DNA of 64,000 nucleotides, from NCBI GenBank assembly GCA_023079485.1, contig CM041083.1, positions 140,691,052 through 140,755,051 on the forward strand. The letters are read 5' to 3'. Positions 39,901 through 48,235 of the stretch are shown here, one piece after another. Both the position numbers and the translations under genes were made by a program. Each line of letters begins with the position of its first letter. Position 1 is the first letter of the stretch. This DNA comes from Archilochus colubris. Its lineage: Eukaryota; Chordata; Aves; Apodiformes; Trochilidae. The notes under the pieces are model-generated. The model was given only the letters and a program-made list of their open reading frames with translations, did not search any database and was not told the origin of the DNA.

Positions 39901-41815
39901 ACAGTTTCACAATTAATCTGCAGTTCAGAAGTGAGTGAAATAGAGAAGAATGGTGGCAACCAGAGATCCAGAAGCAGAATTTACAGGTACATCCCACTAA
40001 CTCAGGAAAGACTGCCATCACATTTAGGGTGCTGGGCTAAACCTTATAGAATGGGCTGGGATTATACTCCCACAAGATCATCAGCAGCTACTGTTGTTCT
40101 TTGTTATCCTTCTCCATGCTATCAGGCATAATATGGCCCTCAGGATCTGCTGGACATTTAACAGATAGGCTGCCATTGCAAGGATTTCCAGTATGACAAA
40201 AACTCTTTAACCTAGACCTAACTTTAACTTGACATTACATTTGTGGCATTTGTTTACAATAGAGGCTGTTTTGTGGGTTTGGAGTAGAGGTTTGTCAGAC
40301 TCTTCTGAAAGACACATTGATGTTATAACAGTCATTACAATGCACAACACTCCACGACCTATATGATCTCTTCTATCCTGTGCGTCCACATCTACTGCTT
40401 GGTGGGGATTAAGAACACCCAGCAAAATAGTCAAGAGAATAGTCTGGTTTCAGTCTTCATGCTCAGGAAGTAAAAAACCACAACAAAACCTCATCAAAAA
40501 AGAAAAAAAAAGAAAAAAAAGCCACATATGCAACAGCTGCCTACAAAAATTGAGGTGTAAGTAAATCTCTGAACATTACAAAAGAAGGGCACCATCACAG
40601 GCCTAGAGAGCACTACACAACTTCTGTTGAGCAGTACCAAAAAGTGACTACTGTACAAAAAAACTATTTTCATGCTCTTCAGGATGCCCCTTCCTCAGAA
40701 CTGCTCAAGTGTTTACACAGCTGCATGCCAAGCAGCTAGGTGAACCAGTTAAAGGCAAACGAGTGCTGTAAAACAACACAAGAAAATCTGCCGAATTAAT
40801 TTAGGTCCCCAATCAATATTCCAGTCAGACTTGCCGGCCACACACACACACGTCTTAAGTTGTGCCAGGGGAGGTTTAGGTTGGATATTAGTAAGAATTT
40901 CTTTACGGAGAGGGTGATCAGGCATTCGAATGGGCTGCCCAGGGAAGTAGTGGATTCTCCGTGTCTGGAGATATTTAAAAAGAGACTGGATGTGGCACTC
41001 AGTGCCATGGTCTGGGAACCACAGTGGTAGTGGATCAAGGGTTGGACTTGATGATCTCTGAGGTCCCTTCCAACCCAGCCAATTCTATGATTCTATGATC
41101 TGTGCTAAGGGAAGGGATGGGTTTTTCTCAGTAGCTATGCTGTCATTCATTCTTTGAACCAGAGCAGTTTCGTGCTACGCTTAATCTAATTTATTAATGC
41201 ATTTTTCCAGATGTGTTTTGCTTGCCCTGCAGCGACACAATTGCTGAACCCATCGACAAGGCCTGCCCTTCCACCAGCAGCCTGCAGCGCGGCAGCTCGG
41301 TACGACGGGGATTTATCATCACCGGCTGAGCGCGGCCCAACTCGCACAACCCGGGCGGGAGGGATCCTGCAAACACGGGAGCCTTGCCCTTCCCTCAGCT
41401 GCCTTCCATTCCCCCTTCTCATCCTTCTCCTCCTCCAAACGAGGAGGAAACCACAACCCCCACCCTCCCCTCCTCTCCCCTCCTCGGCAGCCACACGCGA
41501 AAACCGCGCAGGCGGCGCTCCCGCCCCACCGCGCTCCTCTCCCCCTCCTCTCTCTTTCCTTTCCCAGGGAAATGGGGCATTATTTCAAACCCAACTCCCC
41601 TCCCCGGCCACAAAGCCTTCCATCCACTCCCCAGGCCTATCTCCCACCCGGGAGCCGGGCTAGGAGCGGCTTTTCCTGAGGGAAATCCAGCGGCCCGTGC
41701 GCCCCTTCCCCGGCAAACCCCACCCCGCACCAACGGCCGCTGCCCCCCTCAACCCCCCGGCCCTCACCTGGTCGATGTACTGCCGCACCCGCTTCCTCAG
41801 CCGCTCCAGGTTCAT
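18725..41815 (-). CDS. CDC16: CDC16 (APC6), complete gene, 18 coding exons
   Basis: Encodes the TPR-repeat scaffold subunit APC6 of the anaphase-promoting complex (APC/C), the nuclear and cytoplasmic E3 ubiquitin ligase that drives mitotic exit. In the known family the N-terminal TPRs form a homodimer and the C-terminal TPR groove holds CDC26. Exons, in order of translation: 41768-41815, 39254-39308, 38148-38245, 37603-37641, 35768-35908, 33737-33896, 32832-32926, 32118-32251, 29993-30072, 28385-28434, 27652-27725, 26921-27046, 25750-25902, 25075-25138, 23386-23447, 21226-21361, 20212-20302, 18725-18990. They total 1872 nt, 623 residues plus TGA, with every junction GT-AG and in phase. The protein begins [16 protein letters not shown] and ends [14 protein letters not shown] (SDHST), matching the human protein almost throughout. 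The start has A at -3. The TPR-rich body is residues 17-530; an acidic Ser/Thr-rich tail follows. Assignment to CDC16 is secure; exact donors of exon 6 and UTR limits are less so. Confidence 0.97.
19571..19793. repeat. Tandem duplication of about 110 bp, two copies
   Basis: Unit from CATGGAAT through TTTCAGA, TATGGCAATAG and ATACCAAGCTCTATTTTTGG to TTATGCTGTCTC, present at 19571-19678 and 19679-19793. The copies differ mainly in T-run length. Lies in CDC16 intron 17. Confidence 0.95.
20212..20302 (-). CDS. CDC16: CDC16 exon 17 (residues 506-535)
   Basis: Encodes [20 protein letters not shown] then [10 protein letters not shown] plus one base; acceptor CAAATAG, donor G|GTAAGT. Last TPR of the superhelix. 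Confidence 0.95.
21226..21361 (-). CDS. CDC16: CDC16 exon 16 (residues 460-505)
   Basis: Encodes [20 protein letters not shown], then [17 protein letters not shown] and IDYFHT, two classical TPR helices. The acceptor CCCAAAAG|G is preceded by a poor pyrimidine tract; the donor is ACG|GTATGT. Confidence 0.94.
21362..23385 (-). other. CDC16 intron 15
   Basis: 2 kb, AT-rich and repeat-poor; short CAAA repeats near 22495 and a C8/A7 run near 22785. Nothing else recognised. Confidence 0.6.
23386..23447 (-). CDS. CDC16: CDC16 exon 15 (residues 440-459)
   Basis: Reads [20 protein letters not shown] plus two bases (AA) before GTAAGG; acceptor TTTTGCAG. It is helix A of a C-terminal TPR that lines the CDC26-binding groove in the known structure. 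Confidence 0.95.
23448..25074 (-). other. CDC16 intron 14
   Basis: 1.6 kb, AT-rich except for a moderately GC-rich patch at 24630-24850 of unknown origin. No known repeat seen. Confidence 0.6.
25075..25138 (-). CDS. CDC16: CDC16 exon 14 (residues 418-439)
   Basis: Encodes [20 protein letters not shown] plus Glu. The codon split over the intron reads GA+C, so residue 418 is Asp where human has Glu. Acceptor CTCTAG, donor GAG|GTATTT. Confidence 0.94.
25750..25902 (-). CDS. CDC16: CDC16 exon 13 (residues 367-417)
   Basis: Encodes [36 protein letters not shown] and [13 protein letters not shown], the best-conserved TPR stretch of the protein. Acceptor TTTAACAG, donor GA|GTAAGC. Confidence 0.97.
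26584..26857 (-). mobile_element. Young CR1, 3' 274 bp, in CDC16 intron 12
   Basis: Starts ATAGAATCATAGAATTGGCT and ends at GTCTTGTTGAAAGTCGT. It shares GTTGAAAGTCGT with the copies at 47369 and 59697, marking a sub-lineage. Confidence 0.95.
26921..27046 (-). CDS. CDC16: CDC16 exon 12 (residues 325-366)
   Basis: Starts [20 protein letters not shown] and ends [12 protein letters not shown]; a full TPR unit with the conserved PAW-x-YGHS core. The donor is GG|GTATGT, with two bases of Gly carried over. Confidence 0.95.
27652..27725 (-). CDS. CDC16: CDC16 exon 11 (residues 301-324)
   Basis: Encodes [20 protein letters not shown] then RRYL plus two bases of Ser, a canonical TPR helix A (W-x2-x-G-x2-Y). 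Acceptor TGTAG, donor AG|GTAATT. Confidence 0.95.
28385..28434 (-). CDS. CDC16: CDC16 exon 10 (residues 284-300)
   Basis: Reads [17 protein letters not shown], completing a TPR helix pair; acceptor TATGTAG, donor CCT|GTAAGT. Only 50 nt long. Confidence 0.95.
28435..29992 (-). other. CDC16 intron 9
   Basis: 1.6 kb, AT-rich, with TAGTTAAATTA-type repeats near 28740-28810. No known element. Confidence 0.6.
29993..30072 (-). CDS. CDC16: CDC16 exon 9 (residues 257-283)
   Basis: Encodes [20 protein letters not shown] then VELNKAN plus one base; acceptor TCTTTTAG, donor G|GTAAGA. The Val codon is split across the intron. Confidence 0.95.
30073..32117 (-). other. CDC16 intron 8
   Basis: 2 kb. It contains a CR1 at 31036-31392 and a near-perfect A/T inverted repeat at 30508-30541 (AAATTTAAA-T tract-TTTAAATTT). 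The rest is unassigned. Confidence 0.7.
31036..31392 (+). mobile_element. CR1 fragment, older subfamily
   Basis: Begins ACCCCTCACCTGAGGGGTGA and ends ATTCTATGATT; includes GGACTAGATGATCTTTCGAG. The frame is preserved for about 75 codons ([18 protein letters not shown]). Confidence 0.93.
32118..32251 (-). CDS. CDC16: CDC16 exon 8 (residues 213-256)
   Basis: Encodes [20 protein letters not shown] then [20 protein letters not shown], near-identical to human. It ends with two bases (GT) of a Val codon before GTAAGT; the acceptor is GTCTTTCAG. Confidence 0.95.
32832..32926 (-). CDS. CDC16: CDC16 exon 7 (residues 181-212)
   Basis: Encodes [20 protein letters not shown] to FENKLKK, with acceptor TTCACACAG and donor AAG|GTAAAT. 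It is rich in Glu and Leu, a helical linker between TPR blocks. Confidence 0.95.
33428..33606 (+). mobile_element. CR1 3' fragment in CDC16 intron 6
   Basis: Begins GAGAGTTGCCCAAGGAAGCT and ends TTCTATGATCCTGTGATTC. AACCTGG-type older subfamily. It ends about 130 bp before exon 6's donor. Confidence 0.92.
33737..33896 (-). CDS. CDC16: CDC16 exon 6 (residues 128-180)
   Basis: Starts [20 protein letters not shown], includes the TPR segment [20 protein letters not shown], and ends LTAQE plus one base. The chosen donor GAAG|GTCTGG reproduces the human junction but is weak. A second in-phase GT lies 12 nt downstream (A|GTATTT). Confidence 0.92.
33897..35767 (-). other. CDC16 intron 5
   Basis: 1.9 kb, no known repeat. 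A 142-codon plus-strand open frame at 34317-34745 has no recognisable domain and is antisense to CDC16; judged spurious. Confidence 0.6.
35768..35908 (-). CDS. CDC16: CDC16 exon 5 (residues 81-127)
   Basis: Starts [20 protein letters not shown] and ends WEMSQSS before GTAAGTG; 141 nt, phase 0 at both ends. It differs from human in a short stretch near residues 114-119, a loop rather than a helix. Confidence 0.95.
36344..37305 (-). mobile_element. Long CR1 fragment, 3'-decayed, next to tRNA-Pro
   Basis: About 960 bp of CR1 reverse transcriptase on the minus strand ([39 protein letters not shown]), extending 5' to a TGGGTTAAAAACTGGCC-like segment. Unlike other copies it lacks the 3' octamers and decays near 36350. 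It stops about 30 bp from the tRNA 3' side. Confidence 0.93.
37325..37330 (-). terminator. Pol III terminator of tRNA-Pro
   Basis: Run of six T on the minus strand (plus-strand A at 37325-37330), starting 6 nt after the tRNA 3' end, as expected for RNA polymerase III. Confidence 0.8.
37337..37408 (-). tRNA. tRNA-Pro(AGG), inside CDC16 intron 4
   Basis: 72-nt tRNA gene without intron. Acceptor stem GGCTCGT pairs with ACGAGCC, discriminator C; anticodon arm CTCGC-TTAGGGT-GCGAG gives anticodon AGG; T arm CCGGG-TTCAAAT-CCCGG. The B box GGTTCAAATCC is intact. As far as I recall it matches the vertebrate tRNA-Pro(AGG) consensus base for base, so it looks functional. It lies on the same strand as CDC16. 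Confidence 0.96.
37603..37641 (-). CDS. CDC16: CDC16 exon 4 (residues 68-80), 39-nt microexon
   Basis: Reads [13 protein letters not shown], phase 0 at both ends, between TTTCAG and GTGAGT. It is short and in frame, so skipping would remove 13 residues without a frameshift. Confidence 0.94.
38148..38245 (-). CDS. CDC16: CDC16 exon 3 (residues 35-67)
   Basis: Encodes [20 protein letters not shown] and onward to SRKLDK, ending at AAG|GTGAGT in phase 0. The acceptor follows a long T-rich tract (an A run on the plus strand from 38248). Confidence 0.95.
38549..38583 (+). mobile_element. CR1 3'-terminal stub
   Basis: CTTCCAACCCAAACCATTCT followed by ATGACTCTATGAT; only the last 35 bp of a CR1. 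An A-rich repeat (ACAAAA) follows at 38590-38620. Confidence 0.75.
39254..39308 (-). CDS. CDC16: CDC16 exon 2 (residues 17-34)
   Basis: Reads [18 protein letters not shown] after acceptor TTTTACAG, then one base of the next codon before GTAAGT. This is the first TPR-like helix of the N-terminal dimerisation region. Confidence 0.95.
39309..41767 (-). other. CDC16 intron 1
   Basis: 2.5 kb: CpG-island part at 41230-41767, CR1 at 40854-41098, an ACACAC run at 40840-40851 abutting that CR1, and unassigned AT-rich sequence from 39309 to 40840. Confidence 0.7.
40854..41098 (+). mobile_element. Young CR1, 3' 245 bp
   Basis: Starts CTTAAGTTGTGCCAGGGGAG directly after an AC dinucleotide run and ends ATTCTATGATTCTATGAT. 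Very similar to the other young copies. Confidence 0.95.
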
Positions 41816-42060
41816 CCTCCCGCCCGGGTCGGTGGGTGCAGCTGGAGGGGAGGGAGCCCAGGAGCCGCGCTGCCAGCCCCGGCCTCTCCGCCGCCCGCAC
41901 ACCGCTAAGCCCGGCCCGCCGGTGCCGCGCTCAAACTCGCCCCCCATCCACCACCCGTCCCTCCCGGAAACAGCACCCTCAGAGATTCGTTCCGGGAGCG
42001 CTGAGCGCCGCGGCGGCTGTGGAACACCCCTCACCACCCCCTCCAAGTCTGCTGCCCTCA
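41230..42060 (-). promoter_or_regulatory. CDC16 CpG-island promoter
   Basis: GC- and CpG-rich block around the CDC16 start codon, in sharp contrast to the AT-rich flanks. Two ETS-type CCGGAA hexamers in opposite orientation lie upstream of the ATG (41964-41969 plus, 41990-41995 minus). Transcription probably starts between about 41830 and 41990. The part downstream of exon 1 (41384-41480) is strongly pyrimidine-rich on the plus strand. Confidence 0.75.
41768..41815 (-). CDS. CDC16: CDC16 exon 1 (residues 1-16)
   Basis: Reads [16 protein letters not shown], the conserved CDC16 N terminus (human has Leu for the Ile). The context is GGAGG before ATG, giving A at -3. The donor is CAG|GTGAGG, phase 0. 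The exon sits inside the CpG island. Confidence 0.96.
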
Positions 42061-42139
42061 TCCCTTCCCCAAATACATTTATTCTGAGGCTCTTCTCAGC
42101 AGTCCGGCCTCTAGGAAATTTATTCTGACTTTTTACCCT

Positions 42140-42690
42140 TAGAATCGTAGAATCATAGAATTGGCTGGGTTGGAAGGGACCTCAGAGATCATCAAGTCCA
42201 ACCCTTGATCCATTACCGCTGCGGTTGCCAGACCATGGCACTGAGTGCCACATCCAGTCTCTTTTTAAATATCTCCAGACACGGAGAATCCACTACTTCC
42301 CTGGGCAGCCCATTCCAATGCCTGATCACCCTCTCCGTAAAGAAATTCTTTCTAATATCCAACCTAAACCTCCCCCAGCACAACTTAAGACCATGCCCTC
42401 TTGTCTTGCTGAGAGTTGCCTGGGAAAAGAGACCAACCCCACCTGGCTACACCCTCCTTTCAGGGAGTTGTAGAGAGTGATGAGGTCTCCCCTGAGCCTC
42501 CTCTTCTCCAGGCTGAACACCCCCAGCTCCCTCAGCCTCACCTCATAGGGTCTGTGCTGGAGTCCCTTCACCAGCCTGGTTGCCCTCTTTTGGACCTACT
42601 CCAGGACCTCGATATCTTTCCTAAACTGAGGGGCCCAGAACTCGACACAGGACTCGAGGTTTGGCCTCACCAGCGCTGAGTACAGGGGCA
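42140..42690 (-). mobile_element. Young CR1 just upstream of the CDC16 promoter
   Basis: On the plus strand from TAGAATCGTAGAATCATAGA to GCTGAGTACAGGGGCA. Its 5' end is at the same nucleotide as the copies at 4085 and 59697. It ends about 80 bp from the CpG island and some 320 bp upstream of the CDC16 ATG. Confidence 0.96.
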
Positions 42691-45583
42691 AAAAAACCCC
42701 AAACTTGCTTCTCCGCAAGTTTTGAGGCAGAGGGCCGTCTCTTTGAGGGCCCCTGGAGGGTCCTGTGGCCTTTAGACACCCCCCCCCCCCCCCCTTTTGG
42801 CTCCCGTGGCCTTGAGGTGAAAAACATTTCCTGGATATTCTGGTGGATAGTGTGTCCAGGAGGTTTGCTGCGACCTCATCATCCCCTCAGTTTTGGTAGC
42901 ACGGGTATTTGGGAATCATTATCCACTAGGACATGGCTGGAAAGCATCAACCTTGACTGCTGAAAAACAGGCAATGTGAACGAATGAGTAAATTGAAAAG
43001 CCTGATTTGAAATGGTTTATATGCTGGCTCATACACCTTGGAGTAGAGATGCAAGAAAAAGCAACCATCTGCATGGGCTTTGACAGAGAGGGAAGGCTTG
43101 GGTCAGGGTTACACCATGTAGGAGGCCACAAAGCCAACAAGAAAAGAAAATTAATTTGAAAAAAATGTGTCTTCTCTTGGTTTCTTTATAGCAGCCGCAC
43201 TGTGATGTAACACTGTTAAACCTCAATTGCTCTACTAGTTCTTAATTAGGCTGGATTCTTATCTCACGCTATGTCACCCTTTTGGGGCTGTGTCCTCTCT
43301 GATGATGCTAAGTGTGTGCTGCAGGTGACACTTGCTCTTTCTATCCCTGCAGTAAAACACAGATTAATTTTGCTTTTTTTTACTCAACTGTGACATAGAT
43401 CTACTACTTTTTCATGTTTCAGTAACTGAGCTCCTGAGAAAAACAATTCCTTTTTAATCTTTCCATCAGCTTATGTAATGAAGGGATAAATCCTCTTGCT
43501 GGTGGTTTCTTTAGACCCAGCGGTGCTATCTAATGAGCATTATCACCATGTTCAGCTCTCCTGAAGACACCTTCAGGTATCTAAATAGCTTCCATGGCCA
43601 CCCGACCACACTGTGGCAGAGTAGAGGATGCACTTAAGCTTCTGTACCTTCCCCCATGTGGAACCTGTGGTTTGTCATAGGTGCTACCACTCCACTCACT
43701 GCATCTGTTGGTTTAAAATCCCTTTGAAATTAGTGCAGCTAACAGCATGTGTATTTGACAGCTTTTGAATCTTTCTATGTACAGTAAAAGACATTTGAGT
43801 AAGAATGTAGAAACTGCTGAGTGGTGGAGCCCACAGTTTGCTGTTATGTGGCACATTTCCCTCTTAAACCAGGTGTAATGGTAACTCACTACAGCTCGGT
43901 GGCTTCTATTCAGTATAAGGTATTGGGGCAGTAAAGAGCAAGATGGATTTAAATACCTCAGCAGGGACTGAGTTTGAAACCTTATCAACAGAACAAGAAA
44001 AATACAAAGAAAACTTAAAGAATTAGGAGATGCTACTAACCTCTAAGATAAAAGTCTTAGCAGGGGAAATAGAAAAAAAAATGCACAGGAAGTGTGGGGG
44101 TTGGAAGAGAAGAAAACGCTCTTGTTGGGGATGGGTGGCCATTAAAAGCAGCCACAGTCACAGGGAGGGAGCATAGAGAGGACTTGTGATCTGCAAGACC
44201 TTGGAGAAGCCCAGGGAATGCTCTACAAAGGTGAGGAAACTGAGGCATGGAAATGTGCATAGAGTATATTGTTACTTTGCTGGTACCTATAGAGTTATTA
44301 AGTTGTAAAAAGCAGAATCCATCACCTCAGGTTGCTCTGTAATGTCTGTGTGTTGTGTGCTGCTTTCTTGTGTCCTAAACACTTAGTCTCCTGGGTGAGC
44401 TATTTCTGGGGCTGGAGCCCTGAAAAATGGTTGCTTGAGGAGGCTCCAGCAGTGCTGCTCCAGCTGGCTCTGCTTAGGTGGGCTCCAATCATGTTTCTAC
44501 AGTGGGAAGCTGCTCTGAATTCTGCACTTGTGAAGTGTCTGGTTATTCAGTGAGCATCCTTATGAATAAACCCCAAAGTCTTGCTCCTTCAGTAGGCGTG
44601 ATGTAAATGTGCAGGCAAGCAGATGAGGCTGATGCACAGTGATGTGAACAGCAAGATCTTTGTGAGCTGGTGGTTGGGACTTAAAATTTATTTTAGGTGT
44701 GAACAAGGGAAAATTGAATTTTAACTAGGTTTAAATAACATGTGTTTGTCTATCAGTTTAAAAACTAGTAACAAGCAAAACTCCTCTAATAATTTATCAG
44801 TGCTGATTTATCTACTGCTTTGCTAACAGGACTTGAAACGGTTGTGAAGGTGTACAGGGTCAGTTAAAGCAAATGGCTTTAGTGATTTGCACTCTCTGTC
44901 TCAGATCTTGAGAGGAAGGGGAGAGCTCTGAAGTCATATTAAAACTTTCTCACTTCGTGGAAGTTTCTGTATGTTTATCTGTGTTGAGAACTGTCTTTCT
45001 TTCATTCTAAAAATACCTATATGTACTGTATGCTGGTGCTAGCACATAGCTGCTTCCTGCCACTTTTAGATTACTGTCTCAGAGTCAGTTCAATGCTCAC
45101 ACACGTAAACCTCTTCCAGTTGAAGTGAGTATGATCACTTTGGGTTTGTGTGTGAAAAAAGTCTTCTTTGAAGCTGTTGTTTCAAAATGTTATTTCTAAC
45201 TTGAGTAATGGAACTGAAGTGAGACCTCTGAAACAGAGGCATGTGTAGAGGTCAAAACACATTGATCCTTCTGGGAAGGCTTTAGAGATGTCTTCTAACT
45301 CAGTGGTTTTCTCCAGATAAGCAGCAAATAAGAGTGACCTTCTGCTGCCCTCATTTTGAAGCTTTTCCTCTTGAACCCTGCAACCCTATACACAAGTGAA
45401 TTCATGTTTCCAACCCTGGTATAACTACAGCAGAGCTGCCGAGGTGCAGCCCTTGGCAGAATATTTTAATTGCTCTCATGGTGTGACTCCTCTGCTGTCT
45501 GCAGAGCTGCTAAACTTTGGTGTTGAGAGATGAAAAAAAGTATTATTTTGATTATTTTAAGCTCTCACACCATCTCTAAGGGA
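42691..45583. other. Intergenic, upstream of CDC16
   Basis: No gene recognised. A hairpin (AAACTTGC, 6-nt loop, GCAAGTTT) lies at 42701-42722 and a 16-base C run at 42779-42794. Confidence 0.6.
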
Positions 45584-45662
45584 TTCTGCTCTAGAAGGGG
45601 GGTTGGACTAGATGATCCTCAGAGGTCCCTTCCAACCCCATCCCATTCTGTGATTCTGTGAT
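45584..45662 (+). mobile_element. CR1 3' tail fragment
   Basis: GGTTGGACTAGATGATCCTC, AGAGGTCCCTTCCAACCCC, then ATTCTGTGATTCTGTGA. About 78 bp. Confidence 0.9.
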
Positions 45663-47368
45663 GATTTCTTTTAATGGGTCTAAAAAAAGTGAATCTGGAA
45701 ATGGAATCAAGTTGATCAAGACAGGAGCATCCATGCCATGCATAGAGGTAGAAAAGGATGGGAAGGAAAGCAATTGTCTTTGTCAGGCCTTCCAACAGCA
45801 TTCTTTAATTATCTTGCAAAATTCTTGCTTTTTCATGTAGAAATAGTATCCTTTCTTCTACTTCTAGGCTCAACAGTGTGACATTACTGTCTGTATCTGA
45901 CCTTCCATTATTTGCCCACCTTGAACTGCCTAAGCTATCAAAAAAGCAATCTGCAATGAAACTGAGAGTCTTTAAGTTTTCTCTATCATATTTTAGCTTG
46001 ACTTGCACAACTGCACTGTAGATCAGTCCTGGGTCTTCCAGAACACTTTTCATCCTGTCAGACATTGTCAAGCAAGTTTGACAGGTAAGCAAAGGTCTAC
46101 AGTAGTGAAGTTAGTTCCTGCAAGTGTTGTGAAAATCAATGTCAAGATAAGAGAGACCTGGATGAGTGCTCCTTTTCCCCCCCTGCAGCTTCAGCTAAAT
46201 AGTTTATTGCTCCATCTGGTCTGCCAGGAGTCCTCTAAGGGTGTGTATGACTTGGGATTGACACTGGAGGATGTATCAAGGGGCTTGAGGGACCCAGGGA
46301 CCAGAGGAAAGCTGGGGCTTTGCAAATATCTTGTGGTGGTGCATGGTTCAGCCTGTAGGAAATCAGCCCTTTGTTGGGCCTGCTGCTTGTAGAACACTCT
46401 GAAGTGATACAAACCTATTACTGTTCTTTTTATTAGTTTGTTGTCCTAAAACAAAGAATCTTTGTGTTTATATTTATTCTCAGCCATAGGTTTTGATTAA
46501 TCGCATCGATGATGAGTGAGTCCCATTAATTGTATCAGGATGGCATCAGATCACATCTGGCTTTGTTCTTTCCAAGAGTTTAATTTAGTAAGAGTGGTTT
46601 CCTTCAAGCTGATTCATCTTTTTCATACTTCATTATGGCTATTGGAGGTGCCAAGGGTGAGGATGTTTAATACTGGATTAGAACCCAACAAAAAAACCCC
46701 AACTGTTTTAAGGAAATGAAGGAATGCAAAATTCTGTATGTTCTCCATGCTTCTTACAATATAATGTAAAGCACTACAGAAGGCAACTTTTATTACAAAA
46801 ATATGCTACTGACAAAAATTAGGTTCCTCTTTGTTATGTAAGCTTAAATAAATCACATGAGTGTGTGTAGAAGTAAAACTTAGCCCTCAAAGTTATTTTC
46901 TGCTTCATTAAGATCTTAGATCCCTTAAATTTTCCTAGAGAAATTGAATTGGTTAAGTTGGCCAGTAATGTGTCTCCACTCTTGTAGTGTCTATGTAGCC
47001 TCCACTCTTGTAGTGTCTATGTAGCCATAGTCCAAAAATAGTAGAGATGATGAGCCAGGTTAGATATATTGGGAAGCAGATAAGATGCTCTTGGCTTGCT
47101 TTGCCATCAGTCTGGATTTTGCTATTCTCCTTGCTGTGTCCATTGTCAGTGGAACAATACCAATAACTCAGCTGACCAGACATAGATGTCTGTGTTACGG
47201 GGAGCTGACTGGTCCTCTGGCCTGTTTGCTGTGTTAATTAGATTTTACTGACTAAAATGAGACCAACCAAGAGTTACCCAAATGTTTGTGTCTTAATATC
47301 AAATGGAGTCACCCCTAGGACCTAGATTAATTTCTCCAGTTGCAGGAGTGTAGTTAAATTTGGGTATT
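45663..47368. other. Intergenic
   Basis: No gene recognised. It contains a 26-bp tandem duplication at 46975-47026 and a 95-codon minus-strand frame at 45805-46092 without recognisable domain. Confidence 0.55.
46975..47026. repeat. 26-bp tandem duplication, two exact copies
   Basis: Unit TCCACTCTTGTAGTGTCTAT plus GTAGCC, twice with no mismatch, suggesting a recent duplication. Confidence 0.95.
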
Positions 47369-48235
47369 ATAGAATCATAGAATTGGATGGGTTGGAAGGG
47401 ACCTCAGAGATCATCGAGTCCAACCCTTGATCCACTACCACTGCAGTTACCAGACCATGGCACTGAGTGCCACATCCAGTCTCTTTTTAAATATCTCCAG
47501 GGATGGAGAATCCACTACTTCCCTGGGCAGCCCATTCCAATGTCTGATCAGCCTCTCAGTAAAGAAATTCTTTCTAATGTCCAACCTAAACCTCCCCTGG
47601 CACAACTTAAGACCGTGCCCTCTTGTCTTGTTGAAAGTCGTCTGGCAAAAGAGATCGACCCCCCCCGGCTACATCCTCCTTTCAGGGAGTTGTAGAGAGT
47701 GATGAGGTCTCCCCTGAGCCTCCTCTTCTCCAGGCTGAACAGTCCCAGCTCCCTCAGCCTCTCCTCATAGGGTCTGTGCTCGAGTCCCTTCACCAGCCTG
47801 GTTGCCCTCCTTTGGACCTGCTCCAGGACCTCGATATCCTTCCTGAACTGAGGGGCCCAGAACTGGACACAGGACTCAAGCTGTGGCCTCACCAGCGCTG
47901 AGTACAGGGGCAGAATCCCTTCCTTGGACCTGCTGGCGACGCTGTTCCGGATACAGGCCAGGATGCCATTGGCCTTCTTGGCCACCTGGGCACACTGCTG
48001 GCTCATGTTCAGCTTCCTGTCAATCCAGACTCCCAGGTCCCTTTCTGCCTGGCTGCTCTCAGCCACTCTGTGCCCAGCCTGGAGCTCCCCATGGGGTTGT
48101 TGTGGCCAAAGTGCAGGACCCGGCACTTGGCCTTGTTGAACCTCATCCCATTGGAATCAGCCCAACTCTCCAGTCTGTCCAGGTCCCTCTGCAGAGCCCT
48201 CCTGCCTTCCAGTTAATTCACACTGCCCACCAGTT
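47369..48235 (-). mobile_element. Longest young CR1 copy, about 870 bp
   Basis: Minus-strand CR1 with an almost continuous reverse transcriptase C-terminal frame ([52 protein letters not shown]) and intact 3' end. It reads through the point where three sister copies are truncated, so it serves as their reference. The 5' limit is approximate. Confidence 0.96.

Noticed and set aside
41211..42128. Several 80-174-codon frames on both strands around the CDC16 promoter
   Set aside because: GC-rich composition artefacts. Only the 16 codons 41768-41815 on the minus strand match a known protein and splice correctly.
45805..46092. 95-codon minus-strand frame upstream of CDC16
   Set aside because: The translation looks globular but matches nothing I know, and no clear splice sites frame it. 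Needs a protein search before any claim.
47548..48126. 192-codon frame resembling reverse transcriptase
   Set aside because: It is part of a 5'-truncated CR1 copy, not a host gene; recorded as a mobile element. The same applies to frames at 4084, 13123, 36344, 42326 and 59696.
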